NCBI GenBank assembly: GCA_000179315.1
Contig: ADZZ01000375.1
Span: 1 to 54,200 of the forward strand
Length of the DNA: 54,200 nucleotides
Direction: 5' to 3'
Source: a delta proteobacterium NaphS2
GTDB lineage: Bacteria > Desulfobacterota > DSM-4660 > Desulfatiglandales > Desulfatiglandaceae
Positions 8,196 through 18,149 of the stretch are shown in pieces. The position numbers and the translations under genes were made by a program. How positions within the stretch are numbered: position 1 is the stretch's first letter; every line of letters begins with the position of its first letter. The notes below the pieces were generated by a model that searched no databases, was not told where the DNA came from, and saw only the letters and a program-made list of their open reading frames with translations.

Positions 8196-10711
8196 AATCC
8201 CGCATCACCCGAACTTATGGAAAAATGGGGCGTGCTCGGAATCCGAGCCAAGTAATGACCGCTGATTTGTTGTGAAAATTCCGTTAGCCGCGTCTCCATG
8301 TTTTCCAGAAAAACCGACAGGTAAGCGGTGTCAGGTTCTGTTTCTTTGCAGGTCATCCCCGTAAGGTCCAGAAGACGGACGCTGGTGAGCATCTCCAGCG
8401 CCAGGCGTTCTTCAGGACTGGTAAATCGCCGGTCGCTCTGCCGGGGCAGGTGCTCCACATGGTCAGCCAGGCGACTGACCTGGAAGGCCAGGGATTTGGG
8501 GTTGGTTTCGTCCATGAGCAGAAGATCCAGCACCGGCGCAAGCTGAAAGGCAGTGCGATAGCGGGCCCGGTAGGTCATAATACTGTCCGAAACTTCCAAC
8601 AGCGCTTCCAGGGCACTGCGCGAGGACCTGCAGATTTCGGACAGGCTGGTGCGGATGAGTCCGGCATGGTTCAAGGCTCTTTCCATGCGTCTTCCCATGT
8701 CCATGAAACGCCATCCCAAACCACGTGTCATGCTCTCCATGGCCAACCCGCTGAAGGCGCTCAGGGTGAAAAGGGTGCCATCGAGGAGTTCCAGGGGGTC
8801 ATTGGCCGGGACGTCCGAGAACTCCTCCAGCCGGTTGATGACCCGCCAAGAGTCCGGGGAAAGCCGGTCGCGAACATTTTTCGCAGCATCACGCACCTGA
8901 CCGAGTACGGCAGCCACACTTTCGATCCGGTTCTGTTCGAACAGGGCTTCTTTCAACTGTCTGACCAGATCCCGGTAGAGAGGAACATCTCCACCTCCCG
9001 GGTTCGGCGGGGGAATGATGTTTTCGGAACGGAGCAGGTTCAGCAGAAACGGCAGTTCAGGGATATCGTTGGGCCGTGCCTCTCCCGAAAGACGACGAAA
9101 AAAGGACCTGAACACCCGGATCATTCCTTCGGCCCGTTCCAGATACCTCCCCAGCCAAAGCAGATGATCCGCCACCCGGCTGGGCAGATCACTGCCGCGC
9201 GTAACCTCGGGCACGGCATCCATCCCGCCGAGAAGACTGAAAGGCTCAACGGGCTTTTCCGATAGGATCCAGATATCCTTGCTCTGCTGACGTTCCGGAG
9301 GTCCCGATGTCAAAGTTTCGATGTCCGAAGCCGTAATGGCCATACCGCCGGGCATGACGGCAAACCCCTGATCCGTGGCACAGACAAAAACCCGTAAGAT
9401 GAGATAGCGGGACGTCATTCCACCGGCCGCCCATGCGGGCGCCACCGCCGGCAAAAGCGGTTCTTGCGCCATAAAGGCATGTGGGGTGGCCCGGACTTCC
9501 CTCATGGAAACGGATGGCGGTGCCCCATGGCCGGGCCACGCCATGGCCGGGGCGATGATACGCGCTTTCGAACCTTCCCCAATGGCGCGCATCCCTTCCG
9601 GTCCTCCGCACCAGTAGGTTGGATGACTTTCCAAGAGCAGATCCTCGCCCGTCAGCAGGCGGCAGAGGGAAGGAAGAAACACCGGGAGCACCGGCGTATC
9701 CACGAAACCGCTGCCGATGGGATTAATGATCAACAGATTTCCTTCACGGGCTACCTGAATGAGCCCCGACACCCCACCGGCCGTCTCCCGCCGCAATGCA
9801 AAGGGATCACTGGCGCTGTCCTCCGTGTGCCGGAAAACCGCGTCCACCGGTTCCAGGCCGGCCAGTTTTTTCAAGAACAGACGGCCGTTTCGAACGGTCA
9901 GATCCCGGCCTTCCACCACCGGGTATCCGAGATAGCGTGAAAGTAACGCATGTTCGAAGTAGATGCGGCTGTCCGGCCCCGGAGAGAGCAGCACGATTTC
10001 AGGGACACCCCGACCGGCTCCGGAGCGCCCAACCAAAGAATGATGAAAGGTTTGAAACCAGGGTGCGAGCCTTTGGATCTGAGTATCCTGATAGAGCTCG
10101 GAAAAAACCCGGGACATGATGATCCGGTTTTCCAGGGCGTAACCCAGACCCGACGGGTTGGCGGCATGATCCCGCAGTATTCTGAATCTGCCGTCCTTCC
10201 CCCGATAGAGGTCCGCCGCATAATAAGCCAGGAAACGGTTTCCCGCGGGCTGTATGCCGTGGCAGGTGCGCAGAAAATTGGGGTTGGCAAAGACCAGTTC
10301 CGGTGGTATCCGCCCGTTTTTCAACAAATCCTGTGGACCGTAAACATCGGAAAGGATTTTTTCGAGCACCGTGGCCCGCTGAATTAACCCGATCTCAAGA
10401 TCCGCCCATTCCCCGGCTGTCAGCGGCAGGGGAAGAATTTCCAGGGCCCAGGGCGTTCCCCGGCCCGACGCATCGTCGAAAGGATTGTAGGTGGCTCCAT
10501 CCTCATGGCGCATGCGGGCAACCCGGTCCTGATACTTATTGAGCATCTCTCTTCCCATGCCGTCAAAGGCGGCCATGAGCGGTTGCCAGTGTTGCCGAAG
10601 TGCCACGGAAGAGGCCAATGCCTCTCTGTATGCGTCAGGGAGAAAAAGCGTCCCGTCAAAAAGGGATGCCGACGGACTCCCGAGCTTTTTGGAGTGGATA
10701 TTGTGGGTCAT
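8192..10711 (-). CDS. Circularly permuted ATP-grasp and alpha-E fusion protein
   Basis: An 839-residue fusion. Residues about 60-480 are a circularly permuted ATP-grasp ligase (DUF404/DUF407 type): typical segments are GLGYALENRIIMSR, PGPDSRIYFEHALLSRYLGY, VEGRDLTVRNGRLFLKKLAG and NLLIINPIGSGFVDT. Residues about 505-839 are an alpha-E domain (DUF403 type), opening with LPSRVADHLLWLGRYLERAE. ATP-grasp enzymes form amide bonds from a carboxylate and an amine using ATP; alpha-E is an all-helical partner of unknown role. In the second cluster of this window (15371-17803) the same two domains are separate genes, so this is the fused version. It is the first gene of a two-gene operon with the transglutaminase. 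Confidence 0.88.
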   Translation of the reverse strand: MTHNIHSKKLGSPSASLFDGTLFLPDAYREALASSVALRQHWQPLMAAFDGMGREMLNKYQDRVARMRHEDGATYNPFDDASGRGTPWALEILPLPLTAGEWADLEIGLIQRATVLEKILSDVYGPQDLLKNGRIPPELVFANPNFLRTCHGIQPAGNRFLAYYAADLYRGKDGRFRILRDHAANPSGLGYALENRIIMSRVFSELYQDTQIQRLAPWFQTFHHSLVGRSGAGRGVPEIVLLSPGPDSRIYFEHALLSRYLGYPVVEGRDLTVRNGRLFLKKLAGLEPVDAVFRHTEDSASDPFALRRETAGGVSGLIQVAREGNLLIINPIGSGFVDTPVLPVFLPSLCRLLTGEDLLLESHPTYWCGGPEGMRAIGEGSKARIIAPAMAWPGHGAPPSVSMREVRATPHAFMAQEPLLPAVAPAWAAGGMTSRYLILRVFVCATDQGFAVMPGGMAITASDIETLTSGPPERQQSKDIWILSEKPVEPFSLLGGMDAVPEVTRGSDLPSRVADHLLWLGRYLERAEGMIRVFRSFFRRLSGEARPNDIPELPFLLNLLRSENIIPPPNPGGGDVPLYRDLVRQLKEALFEQNRIESVAAVLGQVRDAAKNVRDRLSPDSWRVINRLEEFSDVPANDPLELLDGTLFTLSAFSGLAMESMTRGLGWRFMDMGRRMERALNHAGLIRTSLSEICRSSRSALEALLEVSDSIMTYRARYRTAFQLAPVLDLLLMDETNPKSLAFQVSRLADHVEHLPRQSDRRFTSPEERLALEMLTSVRLLDLTGMTCKETEPDTAYLSVFLENMETRLTEFSQQISGHYLARIPSTPHFSISSGDAGL

Positions 10712-10911
10712 TCAATCCCATGCTTTTCTTGAATCCCATTCAATTTTCATGGTCTACATTATACCACGTTCCTGCATTTTTTTCAGAGAATTCGCAGTCG
10801 TTGAAAGGCAAACGGGAAGTTAAGTTGCGGGCAGGAGAATCATAGGGAAACAGCAAGGCGATTCGAGAAATTGAAATGCTGATAAGCAAAAAATCCGCCT
10901 GTTTCTGCCCG

Positions 10912-11151
10912 TCAATCTTCAACGTTTTGTTCGGCAAACCGTTGCCTGGACTCTCTTACCGCAGAAAGAATGTCTTTTGTAGTTGCTTTGGTTTGGATTC
11001 CTGGAACATCAAATGGTGATTTGTTGCTTTTCCTAAAAATTATTGAAAAGGTTTCACCACCCCTTCTTTTGATAACAACCTCTTCATTTCTGGCTATATT
11101 AAGAACATCTGCTAGACGCTGTCTCGCTTCAGAATATGTATACACTTTCAT
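10912..11151 (-). CDS. Phd/YefM-type antitoxin
   Basis: A 79-residue protein starting MKVYTYSEARQRLADVLNIA, the N-terminal DNA-binding and dimer part of Phd/YefM antitoxins. The C-terminal tail, rich in charged residues (SAVRESRQRFAEQNVED), would be the toxin-neutralising part. A GGAG stands about ten bases before the ATG and itself belongs to the last codons of the toxin gene, whose stop is 6 bases upstream. The antitoxin being the second gene is the reverse of the usual order for this family. Confidence 0.8.
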   Translation of the reverse strand: MKVYTYSEARQRLADVLNIARNEEVVIKRRGGETFSIIFRKSNKSPFDVPGIQTKATTKDILSAVRESRQRFAEQNVED

Positions 11152-11157
11152 GATAGC

Positions 11158-11547
11158 TTACTCCAAAATTGTGATTCTCATCTCCCGTGCCACTCTCTGC
11201 ATTCCTAAATCAAGCGTCAGCAAGGGACTGCGGAGGTTTTCAGCGCATTTTAAAAAATACGCATCATACGCATAGAGGTTAAATCTAATCGCAATACTCA
11301 ATGCCGATTTTATATCGGTTTGCCTCAAATCAACTGGTATTTTTTGAATAATATCCCATGCCGATTCAACTTCATTCTCTTTCAAAGCATTTTTTTTCAT
11401 CATTGCCGTTAATGCATTCCCAATTTCAAACGGCAAAACATCCGGAGCAATTAAATCATGCCCTTCAGTAAGTTGAATGATCTTTAACTTTTCCGGCTCA
11501 TTTAAAGCAACGGCTATGAATGTATTTGTATCAGCAATTATCTTCAT
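11158..11547 (-). CDS. PIN-domain toxin (putative ribonuclease)
   Basis: A 129-residue PIN-domain protein starting MKIIADTNTFIAVALNEPEK. The acidic metal-binding residues are visible: Asp6 in IADTN, Glu in PFEIGNAL and Asp in YDAYFLKCAE, with a further Asp in LLTLDLG. PIN toxins of the VapC type cut tRNA or rRNA. The open frame reaches 11676, but the start at 11547 matches the family and lies exactly where transcription should begin behind a strong promoter (11555-11583), so the mRNA is probably leaderless. It precedes the Phd antitoxin by 6 bases. Confidence 0.83.
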   Translation of the reverse strand: MKIIADTNTFIAVALNEPEKLKIIQLTEGHDLIAPDVLPFEIGNALTAMMKKNALKENEVESAWDIIQKIPVDLRQTDIKSALSIAIRFNLYAYDAYFLKCAENLRSPLLTLDLGMQRVAREMRITILE

Positions 11548-11549
11548 GG

Positions 11550-11583
11550 GTACAATTGTACGTATTAAATTTGGGTTTGTCAA
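11550..11583 (-). promoter_or_regulatory. Promoter and palindromic operator of the PIN/Phd pair
   Basis: On the minus strand TTGACA (11583-11578) and TACAAT (11560-11555) are 17 bases apart, close to consensus. A perfect 12-base palindrome, GTACAATTGTAC at 11550-11561, covers the -10 box, which is where an autoregulating antitoxin would bind. Only seven bases separate the -10 box from the toxin ATG, so the transcript should start at or next to the start codon. Confidence 0.6.
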
Positions 11584-11995
11584 GCCAAACTTCAACATAT
11601 GTCCACGTCCTATCCATCCGTAGTCGTTTCTCAGAAGAATGTTTCCGTTGTACTGAAACATGTTCTGGGTCAACATTTTCGGTCCCAGCAGGTTTGGCCC
11701 CTCCTGTTGGGAGCCGCCAGACAGGTTTTAATGGGATGGTTCGATAAAATTCTTCAACAAATTGCAATGGGTTCATAAGGATAAAACAACTGTATATCAG
11801 GGATGATATTTGAAACGGGGATTAAGTCAACAAAAAATGGCTTTGGTTCCTAAGGTCCCCGGAATTCCATCAAAGCGCCTGGGTTTCTAACGCCGTTCTC
11901 ACGGGTACACGGCCAACAATGTATTTTTATGGCAAATTGCCTTGGCCCGCAAGAATCCCGCTTCAAGCGGCTTCATTGTATACAGCCGTCAACCC
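11584..11995 (+). other. Gene-free interval between the TA pair and the DUF2126 gene
   Basis: About 410 bases without a supportable gene. An 82-codon frame on the minus strand (11531-11776) overlaps the TA promoter, has no convincing ribosome-binding site and matches nothing I recognise. I see no repeats, hairpins or RNA genes here. Confidence 0.4.
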
Positions 11996-14900
11996 TTAAC
12001 CCATTTGCCGGCGCAGATCAAGGGTATAGGGAAAATAGGGATTGGTTTCCACTTCCGGAATTGATGCGCGTGTTCCCGGCGTATGCCCGCCGGGCACAAA
12101 CCGGGCATTGCGACGTCCTTCGGCTTCATTGGTGTTCACCGGAAAAATCTCGTGACCGCGCCCACCGGGATGCCCCACATGGTAGGTACAGCCGCCCACG
12201 GCCCGACCGGACCAGGTATCGAACAAATCGACGATCAGCGGGGTGTGTACACCGATGGTGGGGTGCAGACAGCTGGGCGGCTGCCAGGCGCGATACCGAA
12301 CGCCCGCCACGAAAACACCTGCGGTGCCGGTGGGTTGAAGGGGTATCCGCCTGCCATTGCAGGTTACCACATACCGGCTTTCCGTCATGCCGGAAACCTT
12401 CACCTGAAGGCGCTCCACCGAAGAGTCCACATAGCGGGCGGTTCCGCCGCCGCCCGGTTCCTCTCCCAGAACATGCCATGGTTCCAGGGCCTGCCGCAGT
12501 TCCACTGTCATTCCGCGACAATCCACCTTGCCGTAAACGGGGAAGCGGAATTCAAAATGGGGATGGAAAAAATCCATTGTCACCGGATAACCTGCCCGTT
12601 TCAAGGCCGCCAGAACATCGGAAAAATCTTCCCGCACCATCTCCGGAAGCATAAATCGGTCATGCAGCCTTGTTCCCCATCGCAGCAGGTCCCGACGGTA
12701 AGGCCTGCGCCAGAACCATGCCATGAAAATCCTCAAGAGTAGCTGCTGGGCCAGACTCATGCGGGCGTGAGGCGGCATTTCAAAGGCGCGGAACTCCAAA
12801 AGGCCCAGTCTTCCGGCGGCGCTGTCCGGCGAAAAGAGCTTGTCGATGCAGAACTCCGCCCGGTGGGTGTTTCCGGTGACATCCACCAGCAGATGGCGGA
12901 ACAGACGGTCCACCAGCCACGGCGGACAGGGCTGGTCAGGGGCCGTTTGCCGGTCCAGTTCGGCAAAGGCGATCTCCAGCTCGTAAAGGCTGTCGTGCCG
13001 GGCTTCATCGATGCGCGGCTGCTGACTGGTGGGTCCGATGAACAGACCGGAAAAGAGAAAAGAGAGAGAGGGGTGGTTGTTCCAGAAGGTAACAAAACTT
13101 CTCAAAAGGTCCGGCCGTCTTAAGAAGGGACTGGCTGCCGGGGTAGACCCGCCGATAATGACGTGGTTTCCGCCGCCGGTGCCGGTGTGTCTGCCGTCCA
13201 GCATGAATTTTTCCGTGCCCAGGCGGGTCTCCCGTGCCATGTGGTAAAGCTCCGTTGTACGGTTTACCAATTCATCCCAGTCGTGCATGGGCTGAATGTT
13301 GACTTCAATGACCCCGGGATCCGGCGTTATCTTCAGGCTTTCCATGCGCGGGTCGTAAGGAGGCGCGTACCCTTCCACGATGATGGGCATCCCAATTTCT
13401 CGGGCGGTCTGTTCTATGGCGGCCGTCAGTTCCAGGTACCCTTCAAGGGAGCCCATGGGCGGCATGAATACATACAGTCTTCCCTCACGGGGCTGCACAC
13501 AGAGCGCCGTACGTACCACCCAGGCAGCGGACTCACCGGAAACCGGCGCCGGGTCTTCAAAAGGCGCGGGCTGGGTCTGCACCCCTTCCCCCATGCTTTC
13601 CGTCTGCTGTTGTGAAAAGGCGGGCTGGTTCTTGTGGAGGTTCGGCAGGAGACCCCGGTCCGCCATGGGGTCCGTGGGGTGATCGTAAGGGACGTCTTTT
13701 TCCGAGACCCACGGCAGGGATTCCAGAGGGAGGCGCAGCCCGGCCGGGGAATCTCCGGGCAGAAGAAACATGCGGTCCCCCCGAAACGGCCAGGGGCCGC
13801 TTTTCCAGGAACCGTACTGCAGCGGCAGGGCGAAGCCCGCCACCTCTCCCAGCCCCTTTTCAAAAGCCCGGGCCATCCTGGCGCGTTCCTCGGGGTCTTT
13901 CAAACGGGAGTCCTCCGGGTCCACGTTTACGGGCAGGCGCTGCTCTTTGTAAAGATAATAAAAGATATCCTCATACCCCTCGCGGACGTAACGGTGGTTC
14001 ACCCCCAGCCTGTCAGCCAGGGTTTCCACAAAAAGTCTGGCTTCCGCGGGACCGAAACCGTAATCTTTGCATGTGTCCGCGATCCATCGATCGTCCCGCC
14101 AGACCGGATTTCCATCCTTTCGCCAGTAGCAGCCCAGGGCCCATCGCGGGAGGGATTCGCCGGGATACCATTTCCCCTGGCCATAGAGCAGAAGCCCGCC
14201 CGGCGCCCATTTTTTTCTGAGCTTTTTGATCAGACTTTCGGAAAGCGCCCTTTTTTCCTTTCCCAAGGCCGCGGTGTTCCATTGTTCCCCATCCATATCG
14301 TCAATGGAAACAAAGGTGGGCTCGCCACCCATGGTCAAGTGAACGCCGGCCGCCGCAAGCTCACGATCCACCCGCTCACCCAGGTCGAAAATTGTCCGCC
14401 AGACCTTTTCCGGATACGGTTTCGTGGAACGGGGCGCTTCCATGATCCGTCGCACGCTCATGGCGTGGGTGAATGTCACTTCACATTTTTCCAGACCACC
14501 CGTGACGGGCGCCGCGCTTTTGGGCTTCGGCGAGCACGCCAGCGGAATGTGCCCTTCACCGGCGAAAAGTCCCGAAGTGGGGTCCATTCCCACCCATCCG
14601 GCGCCGGGAAGAAAGACCTCGGTCCAGGCGTGGAGGTCCGTGAAATCCGACTCGGGTCCGGACGGACCATCCAGGGATTTGACGTCCTGGGCCAGCTGAA
14701 TCAGGTACCCGGAAACAAAGCGGGCGGCCAGGCCCAGATGCCGCAGAATGTTCACCAGAAGCCAGGCCGAGTCACGGCAGGAACCGCATTTCAATGACAG
14801 GGTCTGTTCACATGATTGGACATTGGGCTCCATGCGGATCAAATATTGAATCTCACGACTGAGCATCCGGTTGATATCCACAAGAAAATCGATGGTCCTC

Positions 14901-15316
14901 CGGGGCGTTCGATCAATCTCCGACAGATAGGCTTTCAACCGCTTTCCGGCTGGTTCCCTGGCCAGATACGGTCCCAGGTCCGTTTTGAGCCCCGCGTCGT
15001 AGCGAAATGGAAAGGTCTCCGCATCGGGTTCCAGAAAAAAATCAAAAGGATTGATGATGATCATTTCCGCCACCAGATCCACTTCCACATGAAACGCATC
15101 CGTCTTTTCCGGGAAGACCAGACGGCCCAGATAATTGCTGAAAGGGTCCTGCTGCCAGTTGATGAAATGGTTTTCAGGTGTTACCGTCATGGAGTAACTG
15201 TGAATTGGCGTCCGGCAGTGGGGTGCCGGCCGCAGCCGGACAATCTGTGGAGAGAGTGAAATCCGGCGGTCATAATGGTAAGAGGTTTTGTGGTTCAGTG
15301 CCACATGAATTCCCAC
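11996..15316 (-). CDS. Transglutaminase fused to DUF2126 (amidoligase-like)
   Basis: An 1106-residue two-part protein. Residues 1-290 are a transglutaminase N-domain and core with Cys180 (KCGSCRDSAW), His229 (DLHAWTEVFL) and Asp245 (MDPTSG). The rest is DUF2126, starting near VHLTMGGEPTFVSIDDMDGE and containing EVNIQPMHDWDELV, DGRHTGTGGGNHV and LLEFRAFEMPPHARMS; this family has been linked to carboxylate-amine ligases with a glutamine-synthetase-like fold. Joining a ligase and a transglutaminase in one chain suggests making and breaking of isopeptide bonds on the same substrate. It is the last gene of an ATP-grasp, alpha-E, transglutaminase-DUF2126 operon. No signal peptide. Substrate unknown. 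Confidence 0.88.
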   Translation of the reverse strand: MGIHVALNHKTSYHYDRRISLSPQIVRLRPAPHCRTPIHSYSMTVTPENHFINWQQDPFSNYLGRLVFPEKTDAFHVEVDLVAEMIIINPFDFFLEPDAETFPFRYDAGLKTDLGPYLAREPAGKRLKAYLSEIDRTPRRTIDFLVDINRMLSREIQYLIRMEPNVQSCEQTLSLKCGSCRDSAWLLVNILRHLGLAARFVSGYLIQLAQDVKSLDGPSGPESDFTDLHAWTEVFLPGAGWVGMDPTSGLFAGEGHIPLACSPKPKSAAPVTGGLEKCEVTFTHAMSVRRIMEAPRSTKPYPEKVWRTIFDLGERVDRELAAAGVHLTMGGEPTFVSIDDMDGEQWNTAALGKEKRALSESLIKKLRKKWAPGGLLLYGQGKWYPGESLPRWALGCYWRKDGNPVWRDDRWIADTCKDYGFGPAEARLFVETLADRLGVNHRYVREGYEDIFYYLYKEQRLPVNVDPEDSRLKDPEERARMARAFEKGLGEVAGFALPLQYGSWKSGPWPFRGDRMFLLPGDSPAGLRLPLESLPWVSEKDVPYDHPTDPMADRGLLPNLHKNQPAFSQQQTESMGEGVQTQPAPFEDPAPVSGESAAWVVRTALCVQPREGRLYVFMPPMGSLEGYLELTAAIEQTAREIGMPIIVEGYAPPYDPRMESLKITPDPGVIEVNIQPMHDWDELVNRTTELYHMARETRLGTEKFMLDGRHTGTGGGNHVIIGGSTPAASPFLRRPDLLRSFVTFWNNHPSLSFLFSGLFIGPTSQQPRIDEARHDSLYELEIAFAELDRQTAPDQPCPPWLVDRLFRHLLVDVTGNTHRAEFCIDKLFSPDSAAGRLGLLEFRAFEMPPHARMSLAQQLLLRIFMAWFWRRPYRRDLLRWGTRLHDRFMLPEMVREDFSDVLAALKRAGYPVTMDFFHPHFEFRFPVYGKVDCRGMTVELRQALEPWHVLGEEPGGGGTARYVDSSVERLQVKVSGMTESRYVVTCNGRRIPLQPTGTAGVFVAGVRYRAWQPPSCLHPTIGVHTPLIVDLFDTWSGRAVGGCTYHVGHPGGRGHEIFPVNTNEAEGRRNARFVPGGHTPGTRASIPEVETNPYFPYTLDLRRQMG

Positions 15317-15370
15317 GGATAGTCCTTTCTGATATCTGTATGATAAACTGAGAAACGTTATGCCGGCTTT

Positions 15371-16345
15371 CTACTGTTCGGCGAGTGTTGTTCCGGTTAA
15401 GGGCTTGAGGTTGAAAAAGGCTTCTCCGATGGCATCGTCCACGAGGTTTATTCGGGTCTGCAGGCCATCCAGATACTCGTGTAGACCGCCTTCAATCACC
15501 TCGTCTATGTCAATATATTCCAGGTCGGCCACCAGACGACCCAATCGCTTTTCAGCATCATTGTGGGCCGAACCGCTGGATGAACCGGTAATGCGATGCA
15601 GACAGACCTGCGCATTGGAGATACAGTGTCTGATGGAGCGGGGAAACCGGCTGTCGAAAATGAGAAAATCCGCCACGTTCTGGGGCGTGATGCGGTACTG
15701 TCGCCTTCTGAACATCTCAAGGGCACTGGCACTCTTGAGCACCGCCATCCACTGAATGTTGTCATAGGGTGTGTTCACCAGATCCGCACGGGGAAGAAGC
15801 ATGAAGTATTTGACATCCAGGATCCGGGTGGTCTTGTCCGCCCGCTCGATCAACATCCCGACTTTGGCGAAGTTCCATTCTTCCCCATGGCTCATGGTGC
15901 CATCCAGCAGGCTGGCAAAAAGGAGGCTTCGCATCTGAATGTTTTCGAAAAAACGGTGTGGATCGGTTCGGGCAAAGACCGAGCTGCCGGCATCTTTCAA
16001 CTCCAGATAGAAATTATTCATGTGTTCCCACATATCCGATGAGATGATCTCCCGAATGGAACGTGCATTTTCCCTTGCCGCCGCCACGCAGCTGAAAATG
16101 GAATTGGGGTAATCCCGGTCGAAGGTCAGAAACCGAACCACTTCTTCTTTTGTATAGGCGAGGTTTCTTTCTTCGAAAAAGGCGCGGTCACCGGTAATCT
16201 TCACCAGCGGTTCCCATTGATTTCCGTTTTCCGACGGCATGTCCAACGTCAGATTGAGATTGACGCGGATGAACCGGGCCACGTTTTCCGCCCGTTCAAT
16301 ATATCGGTTCATCCAGTAAATGGAATTGGCCACACGGCTGAGCAT
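15371..16345 (-). CDS. Alpha-E domain protein (DUF403 type)
   Basis: A 324-residue all-helical protein starting MLSRVANSIYWMNRYIERAE, the signature opening of the alpha-E family, with IERADKTTRILDVKYFMLLP in the middle as the second conserved segment. Its biochemical role is unknown; it always travels with circularly permuted ATP-grasp proteins and is thought to assist the ligase. It sits 27 bases behind the ATP-grasp gene and 54 bases before the transglutaminase-DUF2126 gene. Compare the C-terminal third of the fusion protein at 8192-10711, which is its paralogue. Confidence 0.9.
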   Translation of the reverse strand: MLSRVANSIYWMNRYIERAENVARFIRVNLNLTLDMPSENGNQWEPLVKITGDRAFFEERNLAYTKEEVVRFLTFDRDYPNSIFSCVAAARENARSIREIISSDMWEHMNNFYLELKDAGSSVFARTDPHRFFENIQMRSLLFASLLDGTMSHGEEWNFAKVGMLIERADKTTRILDVKYFMLLPRADLVNTPYDNIQWMAVLKSASALEMFRRRQYRITPQNVADFLIFDSRFPRSIRHCISNAQVCLHRITGSSSGSAHNDAEKRLGRLVADLEYIDIDEVIEGGLHEYLDGLQTRINLVDDAIGEAFFNLKPLTGTTLAEQ

Positions 16346-16372
16346 AAGAACGCCTCCTCTCTCTAAATTCGC

Positions 16373-17803
16373 TTAAACCACCCAGGTATCCTTGCTGCCG
16401 CCCCCCTGGGAGGAGTTGACCACCAACGAACCTTTGGGGAGTGCCACGCGGGTCAAGCCCCCCGACTGTACATAGATCTCTTTTCCGTAAAGGACGAAAG
16501 GCCGCAAGTCCACATGGCGCCCCTCGATACGGTCTCCCACGACGGTGGGCACCCGTGAAAGGGAGATGGTGGGCTGGGCCATGTAGTTCCGGGGCTCGGC
16601 CGCGATTTTTTTCGCAAACGCCTCACGCTCCTCTTTGCTGGCATGGGGGCCGATGAGCATGCCGTAACCACCGGACTCATTGGCGGCCTTGACCACCAGC
16701 TTGTCCAGGTTGGCCAGCACGTGGGCGCGGTCCTTTTCATCCTGGCAGATGTACGTGGGCACGTTGTTTAAGATGGGTGCCTCGCCGGTGTAGTATTTGA
16801 TAATTTTGGGAAGATAGGCATAGATCACCTTGTCGTCGGCGATTCCGGTGCCGGGCGCATTGGCCATGGCGATCCGCCCCCGCCTGTATACATCCATCAG
16901 CCCCTTGACCCCCAGCATGGAATCAGGCCGGAAAACCTCCGGGTCAATGAAATCATCGTCGATTCGACGGTAAAGCACATCCACGCGCTTCAGTCCCTTT
17001 GTGGTGAGCATGTGGACAAAGCCGTCGGACACCACCAGATCCCGCCCTTCCACCAGGTCCACCCCGATCTGCTGGGAGAGAAAAGAATGCTCGAAATAGG
17101 CGCTGTTGTAAATACCGGGGGTCAAAACCCCGATCACGGGAGACCGCACGTGGTCCGGGGCCATATACTGGAGCATCTCCAGCAGCCTGGCGGAATAATC
17201 GTCCACCGGTTTTACCCGGGAGGCTTCGAACACCTGGGGAAAGGTCCGTTTCAAAAGCTGGCGGTTTTCCAGCACATAGGAAACGCCGGAGGGGCACCGA
17301 AGGTTGTCTTCGAGGACATAAAAGCGCCCATCAGCGTCCCGCACCAGATCAGTGCCCACCACATGACACCAAACGCCCCGAGGAGGCGTAAATCCCTCGC
17401 ACTCCTTGCGGTAAGCCCGGCAGGTAAGAATCAGTTCCTCGGGAATGATTTTGTCTTTTAAAATCTTTTTGTCATTATAGATGTCCCCGATGAATGCATT
17501 TAATGCGAATATTCTCTGTTTCAAACCGTTTTCGATCTGCTGCCAGTCCCCTCTTGAAACAATGCGGGGGATAATGTCAAAGGGCCATATCTTTTCGGTG
17601 CCTTCCTCGCGGCCATAAACATTAAAAGTAATTCCCATCTTGAGCAGAAGGGACTCGGCCGCCTTCTGACGCATGGTAAGATCGCCTTCAGGCAACGACT
17701 CGATCTTGTCCACCAGCAATTGAGCGCCTGGTCGGGGGTGGCCGTTTTCATCAATGAGTTCGTCGTAAAAACCACCCGTATCGTAGTTCTTAAATGTCAC
17801 CAT
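16373..17803 (-). CDS. Circularly permuted ATP-grasp ligase
   Basis: A 476-residue ATP-grasp protein of the DUF404/DUF407 type. Family segments are [60 protein letters not shown] and the end [20 protein letters not shown]. It should couple ATP hydrolysis to amide-bond formation between an unknown carboxylate and amine. The frame opens at 17821, but GGAGG stands before the second ATG (17803) and inside the longer version, so the shorter start is preferred. It is the first gene of the three-gene operon that ends with the transglutaminase-DUF2126 protein. Confidence 0.9.
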   Translation of the reverse strand: MVTFKNYDTGGFYDELIDENGHPRPGAQLLVDKIESLPEGDLTMRQKAAESLLLKMGITFNVYGREEGTEKIWPFDIIPRIVSRGDWQQIENGLKQRIFALNAFIGDIYNDKKILKDKIIPEELILTCRAYRKECEGFTPPRGVWCHVVGTDLVRDADGRFYVLEDNLRCPSGVSYVLENRQLLKRTFPQVFEASRVKPVDDYSARLLEMLQYMAPDHVRSPVIGVLTPGIYNSAYFEHSFLSQQIGVDLVEGRDLVVSDGFVHMLTTKGLKRVDVLYRRIDDDFIDPEVFRPDSMLGVKGLMDVYRRGRIAMANAPGTGIADDKVIYAYLPKIIKYYTGEAPILNNVPTYICQDEKDRAHVLANLDKLVVKAANESGGYGMLIGPHASKEEREAFAKKIAAEPRNYMAQPTISLSRVPTVVGDRIEGRHVDLRPFVLYGKEIYVQSGGLTRVALPKGSLVVNSSQGGGSKDTWVV

Positions 17804-17821
17804 GGAATCATTTTCCTCCAT

Positions 17822-18149
17822 GAGCGTCGCGAAAAATTAAGGGTTCAAACCAAACAACCTTACATTATCCTGCAATCCACGTACCAAACAGCAGGCGTGG
17901 GTTTAAAGGCATCAAGCTAAAGCTTAATAATATTAATTCAAACATAACAATTAAGCATCAAGCCAATGAGGAGAATCTATCGAGTTGATTTTCGTTGGAA
18001 CAAAATTGTATTTTATTTTTAGAAAGGTACAACTTTGTATTCTTGAAGCACACGAATCCTCCAAGGCGTGTGATCCGATTTTCAATTAAACAGGGTCCTG
18101 CCCTACCGTTACAGTTGAGGCAGAAACAGGGACACTGCAGGAAAGGCTA
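17822..18149 (+). other. Gene-free interval upstream of the ATP-grasp operon
   Basis: About 330 A/T-rich bases. The sequence GGCATCAAGC near 17907 recurs as GCATCAAGCC near 17955, a short direct repeat around an A/T-rich core, and may be a control region for the ATP-grasp operon. I find no promoter good enough to name and no RNA gene. Confidence 0.3.

Noticed and set aside
13634-14797. 387-residue plus-strand frame inside the transglutaminase-DUF2126 gene
   Set aside because: Shadow frame: the minus strand encodes clear transglutaminase and DUF2126 motifs here.
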